The notes beneath the pieces are model-generated. The model was not told where the DNA came from. It saw only the letters and a list, made by a program, of their open reading frames with translations, and made no database searches. Of a DNA stretch of 64,000 nucleotides, positions 17,487 to 28,359 are shown in pieces. Origin of the DNA: Monomorium pharaonis. Lineage: Eukaryota > Arthropoda > Insecta > Hymenoptera > Formicidae. The DNA lies in NCBI RefSeq assembly GCF_013373865.1, contig NC_050472.1, positions 10,919,413-10,983,412 of the forward strand, given 5' to 3'. The translations under genes were made by a program, and so were the position numbers. Positions within the stretch are counted from its first letter, which is position 1. Each line of letters starts with the position of its first letter.

Positions 17487-18926
17487 TAAAGGACGCATAT
17501 TTTTTAATTCCGGTACATAAAGACTGCCGAAAATACTTACGTTTCAGATTTCAAAATAAATTATTCCAGTTTACATGTCTACCTTTTGGACTATGCACTA
17601 GTCCCTATATCTATACCAAGGTTATGAAACCCATAATGAACAAATTAAGAGCGATGAGTATGACTACAGTGATTTATATTGATGACTTACTTTTTATCAG
17701 AAAGTCCTTTCAATTATGTTCTAATGATGTACAAATAGCAATCAAACTGTTGGAACATCTAGGCTTTATAGTAAATTATAAGAAAAGCTCCCTAACACCT
17801 AGTCAGAGATGCAAATATCTAGGACTAATACTTAACTCTGTAAATTACACGCTGGAATTAACGAAAAAGAAAAAGCTACAAATTATTCAATTATGTAAGA
17901 GTTTCCAAGAAAAATCTTCCTGTAAAATTAGAGAATTTGCTAATTTATTAGGTGTTCTAACATCAGCTGTCCCTGCTGTAGCTTATGGTTCTATTCACTG
18001 TAAGAGATTAGAAAGACAAAAATTTCTCGCATTAATTATTAGTGAAAACAATTATGAAGGAAAAATTTTAATTACTAAGCTTATGAAAGAAGAATTACTC
18101 TGGTGGCAGCATAATTCCAGCATAGGAAAAAATCCTATTAGACTTAAAAAGTTTAAAATCAAACTATCATCGGATGCCTCTCTGACTGGATGGGGAGCGC
18201 ACTGTGAGGGTAAAAGTGCTCATGGGTTTTGGTCTAAAATAGAAAGAAAATTTAGTATAAATTATCTGGAGCTTTTAGCAGCGTTCTTTGCGTTAAAATG
18301 CTTCGCATCTCATTACACTAATTGTGAAATCCTAATACGAATAGACAACACATCTGCAATATCATACATAAATAGAACAGGCGGAGTTCAAATGCCCCAC
18401 TTAAGTGAACTAGTGAATTCGAAAAATATGGAAGTGGTGCGAGGTCAGGAAGTTGTGGATTTTTGCATCATACATTCCCTCAAAGAAAAACGTTGAAGCA
18501 GATTATGCATCACGAATCGTCAACATAGATACCGAATGGGAGTTAAATGATAGTTCATTTAAGAAAATAAATAAAAAATTTGGTCCCTTTTCAATTGACT
18601 TATTTGCATCCAGATTGAATAGGAAATGCAAAAAATTCTGCTCAAGGTTTCCCAATCCTGACGCTACAGCAGTAGATGCTCTAACAATCTCTTGGAGTCA
18701 TGAAAAATTCTACGCATTTCCTCCCTTCGCACTGATTCCAAAGACACTGCGAAAAATAATTTCGGATAAAGCAAATGGTGTTGTAGTTGTCCCAAAATGG
18801 CCAACTCAACCCTGGTACCCCCTTTTCATATCATTATTAACTGCACCACCGTTAATCCAGATGAAAATCTCCTATTATCCCCTTGCAGAACGAAGAAACA
18901 TCCACTTGCAGCAAAACTGTCATTGA
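17487..18926 (+). pseudogene. DIRS ORF2, 3' part of RT, RNase H and Dam-like region
   Basis: Continues the reverse transcriptase frame broken at 7358. It holds KDAYFLIPVHKDCRKYLRF, CLPFGLCTSP and the active-site motif YIDD (about 17680), then an RNase H with SDAS (about 18172), Glu and RIDNTSAISYI. A 1-nt frameshift at about 18415-18430 moves the frame. The rest (WIFASYIPSKKNVEADYASR, then SIDLFAS.LN and YAFPPFALIP) matches the DIRS segment described in the literature as a Dam-like methyltransferase domain. The end overlaps the recombinase ORF by about 44 nt. Confidence 0.83.
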
Positions 18927-19899
18927 TGGTAGGGACATTATCCGAACGGCGTACTTAAGAAAGGGAATAGATAATGCTGTGGAAATTATGGTTCATTCGA
19001 TCACCGAATCTACTATCAAACAATACCAGGGCCCACTGAAATTATGGAAGAATTTCGCAAAAAATAATCATCTAGACTTACATAACGCTAAAACCTCAGA
19101 CATTATTAAGTTTCTAATGGAAAGGTACAAAAGTGGCGCAAGTTATGGTACCCTCAACGCCACCCGCTCAGCTATAGCCCTTATTTCTGCACATAACATT
19201 CATAAGGACGGTTTCATATCACGGTTTCTAAAGGGCACTTTTAAAAAGAGACCCACAAAACCCAGGTACACCACTGCGTGGGACACAACACCCGTACTCA
19301 CCTTTTTAGAAAATCTGCACCCTCTCAAAAGACTAAAGCTTAAAGAAGCAACGGAAAAAGTTGCCACATTATTGGCCCTCGCTACAGCTCACCGGTTACA
19401 GACCTTGGCCCTAATTAATATTGACAACATTTCGGTCTTAGATTCAGAAATATCAATTAAAATACCGGACTTAATAAAGACATCCAAGCCAGGTTCCTTT
19501 CAACCAGACTTAATACTTCCATTTTTTAAAGAAAAACCAGGATTGTGTGTGGCCTCTGTTATCTTGGAATATCTAGAAATTACAAAAAACTTAAGAACAA
19601 AAAATAATAAAAGATTGTTAATTTCGACGGTAAAACCTCATAACGATGCATCATCTCAGACAATAGGACACTGGATTAAATCCTTGCTTACTAAAGCTGG
19701 CATTGATACTAAACAATTCTCGGCATACAGCACACGACATGCAGCGGTATCAGCAGCTTTCAAAAACGGAGTAAATATAGATACAATCAGACGAACAGCA
19801 GGTTGGTCAGCTGGATCACAGATGTTCGAGAAATTTTACAATAAACCTATTTTGGCATCAAAAGATAAGTTTGCAAGGTCATTAATAATAAAAAACTAA
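18883..19899 (+). CDS. DIRS tyrosine recombinase
   Basis: An open frame of about 338 codons overlapping the end of ORF2, with no ATG at its 5' end, so the true start is uncertain. It has an N-terminal core-binding-like region and a catalytic half with Arg in ATAHRLQTL (about residue 170), YSTRHAA (about 282) and the nucleophile region FEKFYNKP (about 319), followed by a short basic end. It would integrate the circular cDNA. The first position of the usual HxxR motif is Tyr here; whether that is normal for this subfamily is not known to me. Unlike ORF1 and ORF2, this ORF has no lesion. Confidence 0.85.
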   Translation: MQNEETSTCSKTVIDGRDIIRTAYLRKGIDNAVEIMVHSITESTIKQYQGPLKLWKNFAKNNHLDLHNAKTSDIIKFLMERYKSGASYGTLNATRSAIALISAHNIHKDGFISRFLKGTFKKRPTKPRYTTAWDTTPVLTFLENLHPLKRLKLKEATEKVATLLALATAHRLQTLALINIDNISVLDSEISIKIPDLIKTSKPGSFQPDLILPFFKEKPGLCVASVILEYLEITKNLRTKNNKRLLISTVKPHNDASSQTIGHWIKSLLTKAGIDTKQFSAYSTRHAAVSAAFKNGVNIDTIRRTAGWSAGSQMFEKFYNKPILASKDKFARSLIIKN

Positions 19900-20036
19900 C
19901 ACCTTGTTTAATATATACTTAAGTACGCTTAAGTTTAATATACACTCTGTATATCCTTATAAGTAAATAATTAAATACACATATGCAAACTAAGATCTTA
20001 TAACTGGAAAAGTGAGTTATTTCAAACTCTAAATGT

Positions 20037-20156
20037 CTACATCTTATCATCATTGAGAACGAGACGTGTAATATAATTAAACGATCGAACGAGGCCGCCG
20101 AAGGCGGCCGAAGTTCGATCAGAATTATATGAAGCGTCTCGTTCGAAAATGATGAT
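20037..20156. repeat. DIRS internal complementary region
   Basis: It contains, fused head to tail, the reverse complement of the left end (CTACATCTTATCATCATTGAGAAC... to GTGTAATAT) and of the right end (AATTAAACGATCG... to TCTCGTTCGAAAATGATGAT). In between is the joined end sequence including a GC-rich stem (GGCCGCCGAAGGCGGCC). In DIRS replication this region templates completion of the ends, so it records the circle junction. It allows the outer limits of this element to be set at the base level. Confidence 0.85.
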
Positions 20157-20234
20157 CTCCCACCCCCTTCCAAAAAAAAAAAAAACCCTACCCAAAAGTA
20201 ACGAAATAACTCCACTTTGAGCTGAATCTCTAAA

Positions 20235-20430
20235 CAATATGAAGAGGGGAAGCGAGAGGCGCCACCTAGTAGGTAAGGAGGCGCTTGTTCCAACTCATTT
20301 ATACTCTAAATGTTGTGAAGCTAGTCATGGCAAGCATTACTACATCTTATCATCATTTTCGAACGAGACGCTTCATATAATTCTGATCGAACTTCGGCCG
20401 CCTTTGGCGGCCTCGTTCGATCGTTTAATT
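20235..20430 (-). repeat. DIRS right inverted terminal repeat
   Basis: Inverted copy of 5433-5575 plus about 55 further bases at the outer end (GATCGAAC...GTTCGATC hairpin) that are absent from the left end but present in the internal complementary region. Ends at ATT (20428-20430). Confidence 0.85.
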
Positions 20431-21420
20431 TTTGTCCTGTCCACGTGTATGCCTGCGCAACTCCGTAGCCAATAGTTTGCGACATTATATTTCTAACATT
20501 TTTGGTGACTGTTTCTCCGCCCACTTGTGACATTTTCTGAATCTACAAATATATTTCATATCACATTAATATAATACATATGCATTTTTATATTATATAA
20601 TATGTATATTATATAATATATAATTACAAAACTAGCTCTATTTTTTTTTTTATTGCGTTGATGGCTTTAATTAATGACAATATTAACTAACTAAATTAAT
20701 ATTATCTTAAATAATTAAAACATTCTATAAAATTAATATTATAATAAATTAATTATATTAATCAATCAATTATTAAATTAAGTATGAATTGCTTTATGAT
20801 AAATAGAGCGAGTTTCAAACCTCGACACCTCATTTACCGTAATCATATGCTGTTGCATAATATTGTAGTACCGAAATCAATTGCAACATAAGTGTCCGCC
20901 TGCCCGAAGGAGTAGATGCGAGAGCGATGTAGAGCATCGGATGAGAGGAGAGACGAGAGAGAGGCGTAAAAGAGCACATGAAGTCTCGGAGATCGCGCAG
21001 TCGCATGAAGAGCAGCTTCGCGACCGTCCCGGGTTCACGTCCCGATCTAGAGAGAGAGGGCGACTAAACCAAGCGCCAGAGCGCGAAAAGCGAAAGAGCC
21101 GCTACAGAGACTAGAGAAACGGACAAAAAAAGTAGAAAGAACGAGAAAGCGACGAACGGAAAGAGAACGTAGAGAAGAGAAGCGCAAGCAGTCCTCAAAG
21201 AGAACGAGCAAGAGATAGGAGAAAGCGAAAGGTAGATAAAGGAAAAGCGAAAACGAAGTAGAGAAATGATGCCGCAGACAGAGACAAAGTAACGATGTCC
21301 CATCTAGAGCGGGCAAGGAAAGAGAAAGGAAACGATAAACGAGCATAACAGAACCCGAAATGCCTACAGAGACATCCCCTCCAAAATGCTCTGTCCCCGA
21401 GACCTATCTCCCCCCCAGAT
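20431..21420. other. Non-coding flank with a purine-rich block
   Basis: 20431-20880 is AT-rich flank without a recognisable gene. 20881-21360 is rich in GAGA/CGAG, with a tRNA B-box-like GGGTTCACGTCCCGATC at about 21031. Short ORFs exist on both strands, but their Arg/Glu composition follows the base composition and none is supported. Confidence 0.4.
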
Positions 21421-21446
21421 CTCTCTACCTCTCCCTCTCTCCCTCT

Positions 21447-21512
<66 letters not shown>

Positions 21513-21524
21513 CCTCTCTCCCTC
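21421..21524. repeat. (CT)n microsatellite
   Basis: A long run of CT dinucleotides with a few CCT interruptions. Confidence 0.95.
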
Positions 21525-22359
21525 ATATCAGCTAGCGACTCTAAGTCGACTTCAATATTGACCGTAGGTCTATCGACATGATGTACAATTGGCTGACGCT
21601 CATATTGCTTTTCATATTGTTGAAGGCGCCGATTTTTTTGTCGCGAAGACAATTCCCGAAAATGTTTCGGCATCTGTCAATAATAATTTATTGCAATATT
21701 ATATATCTAGATTTAAATAATTTACCCATTTTCAGAGATTTTATATATCCAGATTTAAATAATTTACTCATTTTATCAGAGATTTTATCATTTTATATAT
21801 AATTATGTTATATCATTCGTAAGTATAGCTTATTATTAATTGTATATTTAATTTAATTATTTTTCAAGTGATTACTGTTCTTTTATATTAATAATCAATA
21901 ATAGAACAATTCACTCCTAAAGCTATGTTTACATGTAATAATTTAAGATACTTTATTTAGCTATCAATTATATAATTTTCTTTTACGGTGTAAAACTTTC
22001 AGAATATAAAGTGATCTACAATACATGGAGTAAGCATAGAATAAGGTATGAGAATAGGGGTGACGTCTGCTTAAACCTACTCTTACTTTTTATATTACTC
22101 TTACTGCTTACTTCATATATTGTAGACCACGCTTAAAAGAACATTGCCAGTAAAGAAAGAAATTGATCAAAAAATGCAAACCATTGACAGGCCCGCTAGT
22201 AGAAAGATGATTTAATAAATTTATTGACTTCATGTTGGTTAGAAGTATAGATTATAGAGATACAGTGTAGAAGTAAAAAGATAGATTAGATTGAGGGGGC
22301 ACATATTATGAAATTAATCGAAATGGAATCCGATCGAAATTGTCCTATTATCCCGTAGG
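21525..22359. other. AT-rich non-coding DNA
   Basis: No gene seen. A duplicated motif (AGATTTTATATATCCAGATTTAAATAATTTAC type) occurs at about 21707-21770. Confidence 0.5.
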
Positions 22360-22640
22360 AAAAAATTATGCAAAAATTACTGCACAAAAAATTGCATATT
22401 TTTGTGCATGAATTTCTGCAGTTTTTACAGATTTTTGTACAAAATTTTCGCCTTCAGAATTTTTCTGCAGAATATTTTGCCAAATTTTATGTAATTTTTA
22501 CCTTAAAAAAAATTACATAAAATTTTGCAAAATATTCTACAGAAAAATTCTGAAGGTGAAAACTTTGTACAAAAATCTGCACAAATTCATGCACAAAAAC
22601 ATGCAATTTTTTGTGCAGTAATTTTTGCACAATTTTTTTC
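22360..22640. repeat. 280-bp imperfect palindrome (MITE-like)
   Basis: The left arm (GAAAAAATTATGCAAAAATT...) is the reverse complement of the right arm (...AATTTTTGCACAATTTTTTTC), with the centre at about 22503. Arms are about 135 bp with scattered mismatches. It has no coding capacity and would fold into one long hairpin. No clear target duplication was found. Confidence 0.75.
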
Positions 22641-23624
22641 TTCAGAATTCTCTACATTTGTATTGTGTTTTCTAGAAAAAACAGAATAATTTTGATTGGA
22701 ATTCATTACGAATAGTTGCAACGTATCTACGTGCCCAGGTTAAGATTTAAGTTGAAGTTAAGGTTTGGTTAAAGAATATAACGGAGCCAAAAGACAAGGA
22801 TTGATAAAAATATATATATATATAGTATGGTAATAAAAGTTTTGAGGAAGAATTTATATATATATATATAATATTGTTAACATACTTTTCTTTGTTGTAA
22901 TCGAAATATTGTCTTCAACGACGAAAACGTAGCGTGTTCCCAACGAAAGATCCAAACAAAAGAACGTTTCGTATCAATGTTTCATTTGTCTTGTTATAAA
23001 AAGCGGCTAATTCCAATATATAATATGTTTAAAACACATTTATTATAGTGTATTCATAATATACGCTGTCAAAAAGAAAAGACTTAATCCGAAATCTCTT
23101 TTATAAATTTTGCATAAGCCTGAATTTTGAAATCCACAACTTAGAATTAATAAAAAAAATGCAAAAATTTATTTTGTAGAAAATAAATCATCTAAGATAA
23201 ATAAATTTCAATAAATAAATAAATTTTGTGTTTAAATGTTTATAAAAATATTCTTTTAGTCAAACTCAGTTATCTTTAAAAATATTATAATACATTGTTA
23301 TACACATTGTTACATTGAATATTATTAAAGATATTTATTTTATTTATTTATTAGAGGTATTATTCTAATTCCTATTCTATTAAGTTGTATCACAGTTATA
23401 TCACAAATAGCTTTTATCGATGAGCTTTTAATCTTCGTGTAGGAGTTTATATATTTAAAAGTTTATATAGAGAAATATTTAATCTAAATGTTAAAATTTT
23501 AATTCGATAGATCACATTATATTCAAGACATTAATTATTAAAGTTAACATCTTTTACACACGCAAGTTCTATCCTAACCTACCATAAAACAGACATTTTG
23601 CATTGTAGATTATTTTTTACTTAC
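22641..23624. other. AT-rich non-coding DNA
   Basis: Contains (TA)n runs at about 22810-22825 and 22856-22870. No gene or repeat family recognised. Confidence 0.5.
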
Positions 23625-23776
23625 CACATTCTGCTGCAGCAAATTCAATTTGTCGCCTAGTGACCTCCATCCTCAGATTTTTATTGTTGTTGCTGCTTCT
23701 TCGGATTCTGTGGTACAAGTGTATTTTAATGCCAACTTTCAGTTCCTTTGCTATATCGGCTGACGCCAACTCAGAT
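23625..23776 (-). CDS. Putative internal exon of an unidentified host gene
   Basis: On the minus strand an acceptor (TTTATTTTTCAG, ending at 23777) precedes, and a strong donor GTAAGTAAAA follows, a 152-nt open exon. Read in its one open frame it encodes 50 residues of ordinary mixed composition, including ADIAKELKVGIKIHLYHRIR and MEVTRRQIEFAAAEC. Local GC content is higher than in the flanks. The protein is not recognised and no neighbouring exons could be linked. It could belong to a host gene with large introns or to an old transposon. Confidence 0.4.
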
Positions 23777-24149
23777 CTGAAAAATAAACAAAGTGTTTTA
23801 ATAAAAGAAAGTTAAAAAATACTACTGCTTCCTATATTAAATCTGATATTGATTTCTTTAAAATTTTAATGAAAATTTTTTATATACAAATGTTTTTTTT
23901 TTATTACATAGCTAAATTTTTAACTTAAGACAAAAGTAATGAGTTAAAGTCAATATGTTTAAAAAATGACTAGTTGAAGTTAAAAATAAACTTATTTAAA
24001 ATTAAAGTTAAAAGTTATTAACTCTAACTTTATTATTAAACCATTTAACTAGTTACTACCTACAAACTTTTGTAATTATATAAAATAGATTTATTGTTAA
24101 ATTTTGATATTTTCTCGAAAAGAGTAAACATAAAAAGAATGAAACGTAC
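23777..24149. other. AT-rich non-coding DNA
   Basis: No feature recognised. Confidence 0.5.
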
Positions 24150-25085
24150 ATAACCCACACAGCATGGGGAGCTCCCGAGGAGCTCCCGAGGAACTCACAA
24201 AATTTTTCATAAGCTTCATTTAAGCTTCCAAAAAATTCGCACGGAGCTCCCTGGGAGCTGTTATGTCCGCTTTTGAGAGCTGCTTGAGAGCTTTATTTGA
24301 GCTCGCAGGGAGTTTATAAATCATGTTTTAAGAGCTCCCTGCGAGCTTCAAAGTAATTCCCGGGAAGCTTTCATGCAAGCTTCTTGAGAGCTTCATCTAA
24401 GCTCGCAAGGAGTTCAGAAATTATGTTTTAAGAGCTCCCTGCGAGCTTCAAAATAATTCTCGGGAAATTTCTATATAAGCTTCCCGGGAGCTCTTATGTC
24501 CGCTTTTGGGAGCTCCCTGAGAGCTTAGATGAAGCTGTCAGGGAGCTTAGTGCCTTCGCCTAGTGGCGATCTTGCGAACTACTCGCGGCTATATGACTAT
24601 ACATGCAGTACATTAATTTACCCGATATGTTCAATCTCTGGGAGTTTGTTTTGTCGAATTTTGTAAACTTCTCGGGAGTTCAGCAAAATGAACTCCCTGG
24701 GAGCTTGTTTTGTCGAATTTTGTAAGCTTCCCGGGAGCTCAGCAAAATGAACTCCCTGGGAGCTTGTTTTGTCGAATTTCGTAAGGTTTTTGGAAACTCA
24801 GCAAAACAAACGGGAGCGCCCCGATTGACTACGTCCCAATTGACCACCGCTTTTCTAATTGGCGGTCCAACGGAAAAATTCTAAGCATTCATTGCTGTAA
24901 ATACTTGTGGTCAATTGCAACGTGGTCAATCGGGGCGCTCCCAAACAAACTCCCTGGGAGCTTGTTTTGTCGAATTTTGTAAGCTCCTCGGGAGCTCAGC
25001 AAAATGAACTCCTTGGAAGCTTGTTTTGTCGAATTTTGTAAGCTCCCGGGAGCTCAGCAAAATGAACTCTCTGGGAGCTTAATCG
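24150..25085. repeat. GAGCTCCC-rich repeat field with a 59-bp tandem array
   Basis: The region is dense in variants of GGGAGCTC/GAGCTCCC. From about 24640 a 59-bp unit recurs (landmarks GAG(T/C)TTGTTTTGTCG at 24642, 24701 and 24760, then twice more after the MITE at 24812-24942). Each unit carries an inverted pair, CCGGGAGCTC and GAACTCCCTGGGAG. 24150-24540 holds looser, partly inverted versions. Confidence 0.75.
24812..24942. mobile_element. 131-bp MITE with 8-bp target duplication
   Basis: Begins GGGAGCGCCCCGATTGAC and ends with its exact reverse complement, 18 bp perfect and about 22 bp with one mismatch. AAACAAAC flanks it on both sides (24804-24811 and 24943-24950). An 8-bp duplication suits hAT or P elements. 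A decayed P-like transposase lies only 335 bp downstream, but the link is speculative. The insertion splits the 59-bp array. Confidence 0.85.
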
Positions 25086-25277
25086 GAGCTTTGTGCTGTA
25101 TGGATTTATTGTTGTAATTAGTATTACTGTGTAAATTTGTAATTTTTTATTATTTGTGAAAGATATACTTGCGCAAATGTAAAAAATTTTTTTACATTTT
25201 TTAAAATTCAATTGTTACGAAAATTTTATATTTATTAGAAAAACTTTTAAAAACTATTTTATTATTATTTGTATATA

Positions 25278-27316
25278 GGAAAGAAAATTTACGATCCATG
25301 AAAAAATTTTAGCACTGTCGTTGTATAAACAATCAGGATCTTGTTAACTAATAAACTATTATCAAAATTATTTGTTTTACCAAGTGCTACAACTCTTAAA
25401 TGTTTGTTACGGACAATTTCTTTACAACCAGGAATTAATAAATTTATTTTTGAGCATCTTTAGCAGCATGTTGCAGAAATGAATGAAAGAGACAAATTAT
25501 GTATTTTAATGTGGAACGAGATGTTGTTAGAAGCCAATTTGCAATATAATCAACTAAATGATAAAATAATTGGCTTTGAAGATTGGGGACATAGACGCAC
25601 ATCATTGATAGCCGATCATGTATTGGTTTTTATGGCACGAGGAGTTTTGAAAGGATGGAAAATTCCACTGTGTTACAACTTTTGTAAAAGTCAAACAAAA
25701 TCTGCACAGCTATTAAGATGTATCAAGAAAATTATAAAAGAATTAACTCAAGCTGGTTTAATAATTATCACAACTGTATGCGATCAAGGAGGGCCAAATA
25801 TGACATGTATTAATAAACTTCTTGAGGAATCAAGAAGAAAATGTATACAAACAGGTCAAGAAGATCGTAAGTATTGTTTTAATTTTTATATAATATATAA
25901 TAAATAACATGTACATAGAACAAAACTGATATTTAAACGATATATAACACGTAAATAATTTTTTATTTTTTTAAGGAGATAATGTTGAACTTTTTAGACA
26001 AAATATTGTTCCCATCTTTGATCCACTATATCTTTTGAAAGGAATTCGTAATAATTTATTATACAAAAATTTGGAAATTAATGTAACTAAGAATACAAAA
26101 ACAAACGAATGACAGTTTGCATCATGGGATATTATTGAATTAGCATATAAAATGGATATTAACACAAATATATTAAATCGTCAATTGCCAAGATTAACTG
26201 ATGAACATGTAATTAAATCAAAGATAAAAAAGATGAAAGTTAAATGTGCTGCTCAAATTTTTAGTGCAAGATTATTAGCCTATATTGAATACACCAGCAA
26301 AATCAAAGATAATTTAATAAGTGGTAATTATTACTTTTGTTAATTTATTATTGAATTGCATAATATATTAATATGTACTTTATTTATCTTTGCAGGAGGA
26401 TTTATCGACTCACAAATTGGTTCACTACAAATACCAAACAAAGCAGGATATGATACAGCAATAATTTTAGATTTTTTATACTAAGTTTTTGATTCTGTTA
26501 ACGCGCACACTTTGCGTCCAGAGACTCCTTTACGCGTTGCAGTAACTGAAAATAGCAAACATCATGATTTTTGGCCATATGCTTAAATTATTATCCAACA
26601 TGCGGTATGTAGATCCAAAAACTAAGCAACCAGTTAAATACATACCATCACTAAAAAATTGGATTTTTACATTACGTGGATTTCAAAAAATTTGGAAAAT
26701 AGCTAATAACGCAAGCATACAATCTTTAAAAACGCGAAATATTTATCAAGATCCTTTAGAAAAATTTTTTGGCATGATTCGTAGCCATGGATGCAGAAAT
26801 ATTAATCCTTCATGTAATCAATTCCGTAGGTCGTTTAAAACACTCTTAATCAATAATTTAACTTCAAAACAGTCTATGGGTTCTAACTGTGAAAACAAAA
26901 ATGATGGTGATTTGTTATTTACATTAAAACAATTTGTGACAAACGTTTCTCACAAAAATAATACAGAAGAAATAGAAGAAGATTATATTCAATCACATCA
27001 AATTGCACATGAAACAATAATACACAAATCATCTCATAAAAATGGTCAAGTATATGTTGTTGGCTAAATTGCAAAAAAGATTTTGTCATTAAAACAATTT
27101 AAAAATTGTCCAGAATGTAAACAAAATCTTTTAGCGACAGACATAACATGTGAAGAATATGCAGAGAAAGCTTATAAGGAATATGTACAAGAAAAACCGT
27201 CATTAATTTTGTGGGAGACGTGGTTAGGTTTGGTTCAATCAGAAGGCCCCCCTTTTACAAACAATAAAACGTGTCGGATATATTTAATCTTTGGTTGTAC
27301 ACTTGTTATTGCGTAA
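25278..27316 (+). pseudogene. P-element/THAP9-like transposase pseudogene, main part
   Basis: Exon-like blocks separated by GT-AG introns (25278-25866, 25976-26323, 26396 onward) encode the core of a P-element transposase. Recognisable are the LPSATTLK region, CDQGGPNM, the PIFDPLYLLKGIRNNLL block, RNIYQDPLEKFFGMIRSHG and a CPECKQNLL motif. No THAP zinc finger was found upstream. Lesions are an early TGA (about 25305) and TAA, TGA at 26110, TAA at 26482, a 1-nt insertion at about 26575 and TAA at 27065. The C-terminal portion is displaced to 28360-28770. It is dead, but the family assignment is firm. Confidence 0.8.
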
Positions 27317-28345
27317 GTGTGTATTAGATCTCTTGAGGTAGCCGAAAGCCGGTTAGTACTGGACTTGGTGGGAGTAGGTGTCGCTCGGAGTAGCTTCTCG
27401 GTGGGTGTGACTTCCTCAGCAATCTTAGCCTCGGAAGAGGGTCCGTATAGGATGTGGAAGGATTAGGCGGCACCCGAAGGTGCCCGGAGGAAACTAAGTG
27501 GCTCCTACTCGCTGTCGCTGCCGAAGAGCTCCCTGAACACGGCTCGCTTCTTTTCTAGGAGAGCCCGGGGAATATGCTTCCCAGGTGTTCGCGGGAGCGC
27601 CCGTGGAGTCTTAGGGGCTTCTGGTGACGCTGGCGAAGCAGTGACAAACTCGCCGGAGGAGGCCTGCGTGCCCCTGGTGGTTCGGTCTGAGATCACCCGA
27701 GGGCCGGTTGCGGTTTGTGTGGACCGGCCAATAGAAACCGCAGGACCCGTTGTTGTGGTCTGCGAAGCTCGGGTGATTTTCCCTCGACTGGCGGTCTGCG
27801 TCGCCCTGTGGACCGGAGGATGGCGTGGAAGACCTCGGGGCTGAAGACGAGGATCCCTGGGCTTCTCCGGGGAGAAAGCAATCCGGATGAGTCGCCACGG
27901 GACGCTGCTCTTCGTGATTGGCGACTCCTGGGCTCCCAGCGGCTTCGCAGGGCTCCTGATGTCCGGCCTCACCGGATTGGCCCTAGGACCACGGTGGCCG
28001 AGTTGGCGGCAGCGGGGCAATTTGATTTTAATATCTCCCGGAGAAGTTCCTAATCGTACCAGAGAGCTCGCCCGCGCCGAATATCAGAATCACCGGGGCC
28101 CGTTGGTACTTTCTCCAAAAATTACTTGCAAGCGTAGTATAGGCCCTCTTGAGCTCTCTATACGTGAAGCTTGGCTTGATTTCACGCCGTGGGTGGTCTG
28201 CTTAGGTAAACCTGATGTTACATTTCTTCTTGTGAGTTGAGGCGCCGCGCTTTCGCCTAGTGGCGGCCGCGCGCACTATTCGCGGTCGCCGGGACCGCTG
28301 ACCCGGCCGTGGACGCTGCTTGCGCGCGCGCGCGCGTCGCGCTGT
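27317..28345. other. GC-rich block interrupting the P-like transposase
   Basis: About 1 kb of distinctly GC-rich DNA between two parts of the transposase. On the minus strand a frame is open from about 28090 to 27505 and encodes a Pro/Arg/Thr/Ser-rich sequence ending ALLEKKRAVFRELFGSDSE. The balanced end of that frame could be real, but no known domain is seen. The right edge is a (GC)n stretch. The block is probably another insertion, although no duplication or termini could be defined. Confidence 0.4.
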
Positions 28346-28359
28346 GGCGTGCCGCCACA

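Larger units (their letters stand above)
5430..20430 (+). mobile_element. DIRS-type tyrosine-recombinase retrotransposon, split by an errantivirus
   Basis: The element has inverted terminal repeats (5433-5575 and 20235-20427), an internal complementary region (20037-20156), a gag-like ORF1, an RT/RNase H ORF2 and a tyrosine recombinase. This is the DIRS1-like arrangement rather than the split direct repeats of PAT or Ngaro elements. ATT stands at both outer ends (5430-5432 and 20428-20430), and a single ATT is at the junction stored in the internal complementary region, as expected of recombinase-mediated insertion of a circle. Without the errantivirus and one AATT duplication it would be about 4.87 kb, a normal size. 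ORF1 has two nonsense codons and ORF2 a frameshift besides the insertion, so this copy is dead. Confidence 0.88.

Noticed and set aside
20037..20475. ORFs crossing the DIRS inverted repeats
   Set aside because: They lie entirely in terminal repeat sequence and mirror each other on opposite strands.
20881..21346. Arg/Glu-rich and Leu/Ser/Phe-rich ORFs on opposite strands
   Set aside because: Both follow from the purine-rich composition; no splice sites, domains or conserved relatives.
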